Shown: piece after piece, positions 1-5,636 of the stretch
Position numbering within the stretch: the first letter of the stretch is position 1
How the letters are laid out: every line of letters starts with the position of its first letter
Assembly: GCA_023439605.1 (NCBI GenBank)
Contig: JAEXNS010000072.1
Coordinates: 1-12,333 of the forward strand
DNA: 12,333 bases
Origin: Bacillota bacterium
GTDB lineage: Bacteria > Bacillota > Clostridia > Oscillospirales > Ruminococcaceae
Direction: 5' to 3'
The notes under the pieces: model-generated
Database searches by the model: none
The model's input: only the letters and a program-made list of their open reading frames with translations
What the model was told of the DNA's origin: nothing
Made by a program: the position numbers and the translations under genes

Positions 1-65
1 CATTATAATTATTATTGTATATATTAAATTTATTATTTAAATTTTGTTATTATATAAATCATTTT

Positions 66-72
66 GAAAGGA
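66..72 (+). promoter_or_regulatory. Ribosome binding site of the lysA-like gene, unusually distant
   Basis: GAAAGGA is the only Shine-Dalgarno-like sequence upstream of the ATG at 87, and it leaves 14 nt of spacer, longer than the usual 5-9 nt. An in-frame TAA at 81-83 rules out an earlier start, and the next in-frame Met is residue 39, inside the conserved fold. The ATG at 87 is therefore kept. The rest of the 86-nt upstream stretch is nearly all A/T; a TATAAT at 4-9 could be a -10 box, but its -35 would lie outside the window. Confidence 0.45.
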
Positions 73-86
73 CTTGTCTTTAATAT

Positions 87-1343
87 ATGAAAAAACCATT
101 TATAACAAAAGAATTAGTTGAAAAAATTACACAGGAATTTCCTACTCCTTTTCATATTTATGATGAAAAGGGAATAAGAGAAAATGCAAGAAACCTTATG
201 AAAGCATTTTCATGGAATAAAGGTTTCAAAGAATATTTTGCTGTTAAGGCTACCCCAAATCCGTTTTTATTAAACATTCTTAAAGAAGAAGGTTGTGGTG
301 CAGATTGTTCTTCTTTAACTGAATTGATGATGAGCGAAGCTTGTGGTTTTAGTGGTTCTGATATAATGTTCTCATCAAATGTTACTCCTGCTGAGGATTA
401 TATTTATGCATCTAAATTAAATGCAGTTATTAACCTAGATGATATAACACATATTGACTTCATAGAAAAGTTAATAGGAATTCCAAAAACAATTTCATGC
501 AGATTTAATCCTGGTGGATTATTCAAAATAGCAAATCACATAATGGACTCTCCTGGAGATGCAAAATATGGATTTACTTCTGAGCAAATGATAGAAGGTT
601 TTAAAATTTTAAAATCAAAAGGTGTTGAAAACTTTGGTATTCATGCGTTTTTAGCAAGTAACACAACCGACAATGAATACTACCCTACTTTAGCAAAAAT
701 TTTATTTGAAACAGCCGTTAAACTTAAAAATGAAACTGGTGCAAATATTAAATTTATCAATTTATCTGGTGGAATAGGAATTCCATATAAACCTGACCAA
801 GCAAAAAATGACATAATGATAATTGGCGAAGGAGTTAGAAAAGCTTTTGAAGAAATTTTAGTTCCTGCTGGATTGGGTGATGTAGCTATATATACAGAAT
901 TAGGTAGATACATGCTTGCTCCTTTTGGACATTTGGTAACAAAAGTTTTACATGAAAAACATACACATAAAGATTATATCGGTGTAGATGCTTGTGCAGC
1001 AAACCTTATGCGACCTGCAATGTATGGTGCTTATCATCATATCACTGTACTTGGAAAAGAGAATGAATCATGTGACTTTAAGTATGATGTTACAGGTGGT
1101 TTATGTGAGAATAATGACAAATTTGCTATAGATCGTATGTTACCTAAAATTAATATTGGAGATTATTTAGTTCTTCATGACACTGGTGCTCACGGATTTG
1201 CTATGGGTTATAACTATAACGGAAAGTTGAGATCTGCTGAAATACTACTTGAAGAAAATAACGAAGTTAAGCTAATAAGACGTGCAGAAACTCCTGAAGA
1301 TTATTTTGCAACTTTTGACTTTACTGATTTTTTTAAAAAATAG
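87..1343 (+). CDS. lysA: Diaminopimelate decarboxylase-like PLP enzyme (divergent LysA)
   Basis: This is a 418-residue fold-type III (alanine-racemase-like barrel) PLP decarboxylase. Family knowledge predicts decarboxylation of meso-diaminopimelate to L-lysine in the cytosol, the last step of lysine synthesis. Visible signatures are FAVKATPNP with the likely PLP lysine K54, a His at 186 (GIHAFLASN), the glycine-rich SGGIGIPY phosphate loop, TELGR with E271, MRPAMYGAYHH, and GGLCENNDKFA with C340/E341, matching the CESGD motif that completes the active site across the dimer. The length is normal for LysA. It is divergent: the usual CHIGSQ is HAFLASN, and the usual Tyr of the late GAY motif is His (H369 in DTGAHGF). 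Related decarboxylases (ornithine, arginine, carboxynorspermidine) share the fold, so the substrate is inferred. It appears monocistronic; no clear terminator follows before the repeat element at 1384. Confidence 0.8.
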   Translation: MKKPFITKELVEKITQEFPTPFHIYDEKGIRENARNLMKAFSWNKGFKEYFAVKATPNPFLLNILKEEGCGADCSSLTELMMSEACGFSGSDIMFSSNVTPAEDYIYASKLNAVINLDDITHIDFIEKLIGIPKTISCRFNPGGLFKIANHIMDSPGDAKYGFTSEQMIEGFKILKSKGVENFGIHAFLASNTTDNEYYPTLAKILFETAVKLKNETGANIKFINLSGGIGIPYKPDQAKNDIMIIGEGVRKAFEEILVPAGLGDVAIYTELGRYMLAPFGHLVTKVLHEKHTHKDYIGVDACAANLMRPAMYGAYHHITVLGKENESCDFKYDVTGGLCENNDKFAIDRMLPKINIGDYLVLHDTGAHGFAMGYNYNGKLRSAEILLEENNEVKLIRRAETPEDYFATFDFTDFFKK

Positions 1344-1383
1344 ATTAAAATTTTATTTATAAATTATTATTTTGAAAATAGTA

Positions 1384-1514
1384 TTACTATTCAGCCAATA
1401 AAGGTAAAGTTTACGATTTTGCAAGAGTTTCGACTCTGTGGAGTCGACCGGGCTTTCCGGTCGCCCTAGAGCTTCGGTAAAATATCTTTGCACTATACAT
1501 TGGCTGAATAGTAA
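1384..1514. repeat. 131-bp element with 16-bp perfect terminal inverted repeats
   Basis: TTACTATTCAGCCAAT at 1384-1399 is the exact reverse complement of ATTGGCTGAATAGTAA at 1499-1514. The 99 nt in between carry GC-rich hairpins: TCGACTC/GAGTCGA at 1430-1436/1441-1447, GGGC/GCCC at 1450-1453/1463-1466, and an alternative CGACCGG/CCGGTCG at 1445-1451/1457-1463 that competes with both. No ORF of useful length lies inside and no clear target-site duplication flanks it. It is either a MITE-like non-autonomous element or a structured intergenic/RNA element; the sequence alone does not decide which. It lies after the lysA stop and ends 69 nt before the next start. Confidence 0.7.
1428..1477 (+). 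repeat. GC-rich hairpin repeat, copy 1 (forward)
   Basis: This 50-nt core matches the reverse complement of 3410-3459 at 45 of 50 positions, counted by eye without gaps. The shared part includes the TCGACTC...GAGTCGA hairpin, the GACCGGGCTTTCCG stretch, GCCCT and CTTCGG. It is much richer in G+C than the surrounding DNA. Differences fall partly in a hairpin loop (TGTG here, TGCG in the other copy read in the same direction), as expected for a conserved structure. Confidence 0.75.
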
Positions 1515-1583
1515 CCAATAAAATCTATTTATTAAATAAAAATAGAAGGATTAAAACAATATAATTTGAAAGAGGTTTTAATA

Positions 1584-3281
1584 ATGAATGAAGCTGAAAA
1601 GTATGCAACTATAGTTGATATTTTACATTCTGAAAATAATTTTTATAATGCCTCCCAAAAATGTCTTTACATTATAAATAAAGAAATTGATTTATACAGT
1701 TTTGAAATAATTGAACCACAAAATACCATCCAATTATTTCAAAAAAATATAGATAAGGATAAAGATTATATAGAAACAGTTGAAATTTTCCAAACTTATG
1801 ACAACACAAAAATAAAAATCAAAGTTATTCATAAAAAGAATGCAACCTTTGAAATATCAATGTTTATAAAACTAATTTTTAATTATTACGAAAAACAAAA
1901 ACAAATAGATATTGCACAAACCGCACTTCTTTATGATAATTTAACTAATTTGCCTAATATGTCTAATTTTTCTAATCACTTAGAGGATTTAGTTATCCAA
2001 AACAAATCTTCATTATATTCTGTTTTATACATGAATATAAAGAAATTTTCTTTATTAAACAAAAAATTTACATTTGATATTGGAAATAATATTTTAAAAC
2101 TAGTCGGAGATAAAATCAATAGTGTTTTAGACGAAGATGAATTATTTGCAAGATTAGGTGGAGATAATTTTATAGCCTTAATAAAAAAAGAAAATTTAGG
2201 TTTTTTTACAAAGTACATTGCATCATTGCCTATATGTTTAAATACACTAAAAAAATCAAATGTAGAATTTACGATTTCTTTTTACGCTGGAGTATATGAA
2301 ATAACTGGTGAAGAAGATTCATTTAATACCATAATTGATTATTCTAACATTGCCTACACTGTATCTAGAAACTCAATAACTGAAGATATAGTTTATTATA
2401 ATCAAGAAATACATAATCAAATTATTTTGGAAAAAGAGTTAGAGAGCCTAATGCCTTATGCACTAAAAAACAAAAACTTTATTGTTTTTTATCAACCAAA
2501 AATCAATTTAAAAACATTTAAGTTAGAAGGTGCAGAAGCACTTATTAGATGGGATAAAGATGATACCCTTCTACTTCCAATGGATTTTATTCATCTAGCA
2601 GAACGTAATGGGTTTATATGTGAAATTGATTTTTATGTATATGAAACTATATGTAAAACTATTCGTGAGTGGTTAGATGAAGGTATTAAGCCTGTTACCA
2701 TTTCTATAAATTTTTCAAAACTTCACCTTAATAACCATAATTTTGTAAACGAAATAATCGACATAACTGTAAAATATGCTGTACCACCAAAATACCTTGA
2801 AATTGAGTTTACAGAAACATCCTATATAGATGATTTTAAAAATTTATTTCAAGTAGTAAGCGAACTGAGAAAATTCGGAATTATGATTTCTATGGACGAT
2901 TTTGGTACAGGTTTTTCTTCATTAAATCTTTTAAAAGATATTCCTGTAGATGTTTTAAAGTTAGACAAGGACTTTTTAAATAGAGCCGACAATAATATTT
3001 TAAAAGATATACATTTTGATTATTTAAAAATCGACAAAAGCTTGTTAGATAATAACGGTTCAATTGAAAGAGAAAAAATAATCATAAAAAATGTTATTTC
3101 AATGGCAAAGGAATTAAATATAATAGTTGTTTCTGAGGGTGTTGAAACTGAAGAGCAAGCTATTTTCTTAAAGGAAATCGGCTGTGATTTGGCACAAGGT
3201 TATTTATTTGATCGACCTATGCCAATAGACAAGTTTAAAGAAAAAATGCTTACAGAATCATATGGTGATATATTCAAATAA
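1584..3281 (+). CDS. Degenerate GGDEF plus EAL domain protein, probable c-di-GMP phosphodiesterase
   Basis: This is a 565-residue cytoplasmic protein with no membrane segment. Residues 1 to about 110 are an unrecognised, possibly sensory, domain. Residues about 115-280 form a GGDEF domain starting at DNLTNLPN; it is degenerate: the signature is GGDNF (192-196), the upstream metal-binding D-x-D-x-F strand reads NIKKF, and no RxxD inhibitory site is present. Residues about 290-555 form an EAL domain with E318-A-L, the Asn of SINFS, the Glu of IEFTET, D438-D-F-G-T-G, LKxDK lysines, E518 of SEGVE and QGYLF. By family knowledge this suggests hydrolysis of c-di-GMP to pGpG, with the GGDEF domain structural or GTP-sensing. 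The ATG at 1584 is chosen because AAAGAGG (1569-1575) lies 8 nt upstream; a TTG at 1566 has no such site and would overlap it. A 23-residue tandem duplication interrupts the EAL domain. It is a single gene between two repeat-bearing gaps. Confidence 0.9.
   Translation: MNEAEKYATIVDILHSENNFYNASQKCLYIINKEIDLYSFEIIEPQNTIQLFQKNIDKDKDYIETVEIFQTYDNTKIKIKVIHKKNATFEISMFIKLIFNYYEKQKQIDIAQTALLYDNLTNLPNMSNFSNHLEDLVIQNKSSLYSVLYMNIKKFSLLNKKFTFDIGNNILKLVGDKINSVLDEDELFARLGGDNFIALIKKENLGFFTKYIASLPICLNTLKKSNVEFTISFYAGVYEITGEEDSFNTIIDYSNIAYTVSRNSITEDIVYYNQEIHNQIILEKELESLMPYALKNKNFIVFYQPKINLKTFKLEGAEALIRWDKDDTLLLPMDFIHLAERNGFICEIDFYVYETICKTIREWLDEGIKPVTISINFSKLHLNNHNFVNEIIDITVKYAVPPKYLEIEFTETSYIDDFKNLFQVVSELRKFGIMISMDDFGTGFSSLNLLKDIPVDVLKLDKDFLNRADNNILKDIHFDYLKIDKSLLDNNGSIEREKIIIKNVISMAKELNIIVVSEGVETEEQAIFLKEIGCDLAQGYLFDRPMPIDKFKEKMLTESYGDIFK
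2928..3065 (+). repeat. In-frame tandem duplication (2 x 69 nt) inside the EAL domain
   Basis: Residues 449-471 (LLKDIPVDVLKLDKD...) are followed directly by residues 472-494 (ILKDIHFDYLKIDKS...). The two 23-residue units share 10 identical positions, and the 69-nt units share about 44 of 69 bases, counted by eye, with the first 51 nt most alike. EAL domains normally have one such strand after DDFGTG(Y/F)SSL, carrying the active-site Lys of LKxD. Here there are two candidates, K459 and K482. The reading frame is intact. Confidence 0.75.
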
Positions 3282-3331
3282 TTCAAATTAAATTTATTTG
3301 TCTAGATTTTCAAGGTAAATGAAATTCTCGT

Positions 3332-3349
3332 TCGACTCCGCAGAGTCGA
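3332..3349 (-). repeat. GC-rich hairpin repeat, partial copy 3
   Basis: TCGACTCCGCAGAGTCGA is identical to 3440-3457 and differs by one base from the reverse complement of 1430-1447. It folds as a 7-bp stem with a CGCA loop. Read on the minus strand it is preceded by ATTTTGCAGAGATA, which resembles ATTTTGCAAGAGTT in front of the copy-1 hairpin. This copy therefore keeps the upstream side of the repeat, while copy 2 at 3410-3459 keeps the downstream side. Confidence 0.7.
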
Positions 3350-3409
3350 TATCTCTGCAAAATTGTTAACGTTATTACTTACCATATTCGTAACGCAAAG
3401 GTATATGTC

Positions 3410-3459
3410 CCGAAGGTCCAGGGCTATCGGAAAGCCCGGTCGACTCCGCAGAGTCGAAA
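3410..3459 (-). repeat. GC-rich hairpin repeat, copy 2 (reverse)
   Basis: This is the inverted counterpart of 1428-1477, with 45 of 50 positions identical. It contains the 7-bp hairpin at 3440-3457 and a GGGCT/AGCCC stem at 3421-3425/3433-3437. That stem equals the GGGC/GCCC stem of copy 1 despite base changes beside it, so the structure is kept. Just outside, at 3463-3470, TGAATAGT matches the end of the terminal inverted repeat of the 1384-1514 element, but no matching partner is seen on the other side. Confidence 0.75.
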
Positions 3460-3511
3460 TATTGAATAGTGATTAATTGTTTAAAATTTTGTTTTTTTTA
3501 ATAAAATACTA

Positions 3512-3540
3512 TGGACTTATTTTAATAAATATAGTATAAT
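3512..3540 (+). promoter_or_regulatory. Sigma-A-like promoter for the lipoprotein gene
   Basis: TGGACT (3512-3517, four of six matches to TTGACA) is followed by a 17-nt spacer and a perfect TATAAT (3535-3540). Transcription would begin near 3546-3548, leaving a leader of about 200 nt before the ATG at 3750. The predicted start coincides with the left end of the long palindrome at 3546-3671. A weaker alternative nearer the gene is TTGAAA at 3681-3686 with a poor -10 around 3705. Confidence 0.5.
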
Positions 3541-3545
3541 AATAT

Positions 3546-3671
3546 AATGTTCACTAAATATTTTTTTATCTCTAATGTAATAATTTATAATATAAATCAA
3601 CATTAAATATTAATTTTATGTTGATTTTCTGTTGAGAAATTACATTAATTAAAAATTATTAAGTAAACATT
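3546..3671. repeat. 126-bp imperfect palindrome in the leader of the lipoprotein gene
   Basis: Three nested inverted repeats share one centre. The outer arms, 3546-3566 and 3651-3671, pair at 18 of 21 positions. The middle arms are TAATGTAAT (3573-3581) and ATTACATTA (3639-3647). The inner arms are AAATCAACAT (3594-3603) and ATGTTGATTT (3618-3627). AT-richness raises the chance of accidental pairing, but three collinear arms around one centre are hard to explain by composition alone. It could be a MITE-like remnant or a structured 5' leader. Confidence 0.55.
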
Positions 3672-3749
3672 TAAATAGTTTTGAAAAATAAGAAGTTTTT
3701 ATTGCTTATTTTTATTAAATTTTAAAATATGTTTTGGAGGAATTAATTA

Positions 3750-5102
3750 ATGACATTAATTAAAAAAGCAACTGCCATATTATTAAGTATTGTTATGATT
3801 GTATCTTTTTCAGGATGCGGAAAATCTACTTCTTGGGCAATGAAATATGGTGATTATGAAGCTAAAGCTGGTGTTTTATTGTACTATCAAATGCAAGCAT
3901 ATAATGAAGCTTTGGATAAAGCTAAAAAGGAAAACCCTGATCTTGATACAGCTGATCTAAAAGCTGTACAAGCTTTAAATTTTGAAGGACTACCCATAAA
4001 AGAATGGATAAACAATCAAGCATCAGATAACTTACGTAAATATCTTGCTGTGCAATCAAAATTTGATGAATATGGTTTAAGTTTAACAGATGATGAAGTC
4101 TCTGAAGTTGATAAAAATTTTGAAACGTACTGGTCTTATTTTGAAGAAATGTTTACTAAAAACGGTATAGGAAAAGAATCATATAGAGATGTTATGACAC
4201 TAACTTATAAAAGTAATGCTCTTTTTAAACATTTTTACGCAAAAGGTGGAATAGAAGAATATCCTGAAGAAGATCTAGAAAATTACTACAAAGAAAATTA
4301 TGCAAGAGTTAAATACATAGCTTTAAACTTAGCTGATTCTGCTGGTTCAGAATATGATCAAGCTAAAAAAGATGAAGTTAAAAAAATGGCTGAAGACTAT
4401 ATAGAAAGAGCTAAAAAAGGCGAAGAATTTGATTCTCTAATAAAAGAATATAATGATTATTATCAAGCATTAAGTGCAGAAAATACTACTGATGAAAATG
4501 CCGAATTACCAACTGAAGGTTCAGAAGAAATAGTTTCAGAAACTACTACAGCTGAAAGTGAAGTAAATTCATCTGTTGAAAGCACTGTTTCTGGTGAAGA
4601 AGATTCAGACACTACAACTACTTCTACATCAGAAGAAAGCGATGACTCATCTGTTACAACTACAGTAAAAAATGAAGAAGATGATACCATTACAAGTATA
4701 GACGAAACAGAAGATGATACTGTTACAACTACAGCCGATGAAGATGCAACTTCTGAAGAAGCTGCTGATCCTTATGTAAACGAACAAATTATTGCTAAAG
4801 GAAAAGATGAAAGTTATAATCCTTCAAAAGCTGTAAATGAAGCAATTTTTAATGATGCAAAAGTTGATGGTGACCCTATATTTGTTGAAGATAAAGAAAA
4901 CTTAAAATATTATGTTGTTGTAAGACTTGATATATGGGAAAGAACAGACTTATGGACTGATGAATATAAAGTTTCTTTACTATTAGAAATTTTAGGTGAT
5001 AAATACGATGAAAAATTACTTTCATTTGCAACACTTGAATCTATAAACAGAAACGAACGTGCTTTTAAACGTTACGATCCATTTAACTTAAAATTTGAAT
5101 AA
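3750..5102 (+). CDS. PrsA/SurA-like extracytoplasmic lipoprotein with split parvulin-like region
   Basis: This is a 450-residue secreted lipoprotein. Residues 1-22 are a lipoprotein signal peptide ending in a VSFSG-C lipobox with Cys23 as the predicted lipidated residue. Residues about 28-180 are a helical segment resembling the N-terminal chaperone part of SurA/PrsA foldases. Residues about 184-236 (YARVKYIALNL, then ERAKKGEEFDSLIKEYND) and 358-397 (KAVNEAIFNDAKVDGDP...YYVVVRLDIW) resemble the front and back of a parvulin domain. They are separated by residues about 241-342, an acidic, Thr/Ser-rich, probably disordered segment. The usual His of the first parvulin strand (HILV) is not seen, so isomerase activity is doubtful and a holdase/chaperone role on the outer membrane face is as likely. 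GGAGGA at 3736-3741, 8 nt upstream, fixes the start. It is monocistronic, with a promoter at 3512-3540 and a terminator overlapping its 3' end. The family call is moderate; the lipoprotein call is strong. Confidence 0.65.
   Translation: MTLIKKATAILLSIVMIVSFSGCGKSTSWAMKYGDYEAKAGVLLYYQMQAYNEALDKAKKENPDLDTADLKAVQALNFEGLPIKEWINNQASDNLRKYLAVQSKFDEYGLSLTDDEVSEVDKNFETYWSYFEEMFTKNGIGKESYRDVMTLTYKSNALFKHFYAKGGIEEYPEEDLENYYKENYARVKYIALNLADSAGSEYDQAKKDEVKKMAEDYIERAKKGEEFDSLIKEYNDYYQALSAENTTDENAELPTEGSEEIVSETTTAESEVNSSVESTVSGEEDSDTTTTSTSEESDDSSVTTTVKNEEDDTITSIDETEDDTVTTTADEDATSEEAADPYVNEQIIAKGKDESYNPSKAVNEAIFNDAKVDGDPIFVEDKENLKYYVVVRLDIWERTDLWTDEYKVSLLLEILGDKYDEKLLSFATLESINRNERAFKRYDPFNLKFE
4651..4734 (+). 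repeat. Short direct repeat in the acidic Thr-rich segment
   Basis: CTGTTACAACTACAG occurs identically at 4651-4665 and 4720-4734, 69 nt apart, encoding SVTTTV and TVTTTA. DD-x-(V/I)-T motifs recur at residues 299-304, 311-315 and 322-327. The segment looks as if it grows by in-frame duplication of short acidic/Thr units, which would make its length variable between strains (inference). Confidence 0.6.
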
Positions 5103-5153
5103 TATAATGAAAAATCCACCTATAAGGTGGATTTTTCATTATATTATTCAAAT
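5093..5153. terminator. 28-bp perfect palindrome, probable bidirectional terminator
   Basis: Positions 5093-5120 and 5126-5153 are exact reverse complements around a 5-nt TATAA loop. The core is AAAAATCCACC/GGTGGATTTTT, giving a GC-rich stem top with a T-run on either strand, as expected for an intrinsic terminator serving the convergent lipoprotein and pyr-ruvX transcripts. The palindrome includes the last two codons and stop codon of the lipoprotein gene. The stem is much longer than a usual intrinsic terminator. Confidence 0.85.
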
Positions 5154-5184
5154 AAAAATTAATTTTTATAGCGTATATCCTTTT

Positions 5185-5616
5185 TTATCTATTTTGGTTT
5201 TTTCTAAATTCCAAATAACTTTCTAGTATAATAGTTGCAGCAACTGCATCAACTATAGCCTTTCTTTTTTTTCCCCTTGTATTTGTTTGATTTAAATAGT
5301 TGTGTGCAGAAACTGTTGTACATCTTTCATCCCATAACTTTATTTCTATTTTATTTTCAAGAGCTTCTGCTAATTTTTCCGAAAATAATTGACATTTTTC
5401 AGCTCTTTCACCTATAGTACCATTCATGTTTTTAGGATATCCTACTATCACTTCATTTGCACCGTTTTGTACAGCCATATCTTTTACTTTTTCTATACAC
5501 TTCTCAAAATTTCTCTCTTCAATTACCCCTAAAGGAGATGCAAGATACTCCATAGCATCGGAAATAGCTATACCTGTTCTTGCATCCCCAAAATCAACAG
5601 CTAGTATTTTCAACAA
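5185..5616 (-). CDS. ruvX: RuvX/YqgF family putative Holliday junction resolvase
   Basis: This 143-residue RNase H-fold protein has the normal length for the family. Seen are the first acidic motif AVDFGDARTGIA with D8, VGYPKNMNGTIGERAEK (58-74), LWDERCTTVSAHNYL with D96/E97, and KKRKAIVDAVAATIILESYL with D123. The family is known as YqgF, proposed to act on Holliday junctions and in rRNA maturation; the acidic residues are the presumed metal ligands. There is no ATG: two adjacent TTG codons, at 5616-5614 and 5613-5611, follow GGAAGGTGAT. Spacing (about 4 versus 7 nt) slightly favours the second, giving MKILAVDFG. It lies about 20 nt after pyrD on the same strand and is likely the last gene of the pyrimidine transcript, ending at the palindrome at 5093-5153. 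Confidence 0.92.
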   Translation of the reverse strand: MLKILAVDFGDARTGIAISDAMEYLASPLGVIEERNFEKCIEKVKDMAVQNGANEVIVGYPKNMNGTIGERAEKCQLFSEKLAEALENKIEIKLWDERCTTVSAHNYLNQTNTRGKKRKAIVDAVAATIILESYLEFRKNQNR

Positions 5617-5636
5617 ATCACCTTCCTATTTTTAAT

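Noticed and set aside
1..86. Lysine riboswitch or other leader control upstream of the lysA-like gene
   Set aside because: Only 86 nt of almost pure A/T is available, with no conserved riboswitch sequence; any leader would lie outside the window.
680..913. Antisense and opposite-strand frames of 67-95 codons within lysA, ruvX, pyrD, carB and carA
   Set aside because: All lie wholly or almost wholly within strongly recognised genes, and none has family motifs or a convincing ribosome site.
1524..1546. Short hairpin TCTATTT/AAATAGA before the GGDEF/EAL gene as a terminator or operator
   Set aside because: The stem is 7 bp and mostly A/T with no T-run after it, so it is expected by chance in this composition.
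1566..1583. TTG start giving six extra residues on the GGDEF/EAL protein
   Set aside because: It would place the AAAGAGG ribosome site inside the gene, with no site upstream; the ATG at 1584 has correct spacing.
3332..3457. Two identical 18-bp units as a possible CRISPR or integron attC array
   Set aside because: There are only two units with a 90-nt gap, the units are palindromic rather than spacer-separated direct repeats, and there are no attC-type boxes, cas genes or integrase.
4463..4690. Antisense 75-residue frame rich in Ser and Val
   Set aside because: It is the mirror of the Thr/Ser/Glu-rich segment of the lipoprotein gene; no ribosome site, and its composition is explained by the sense strand.
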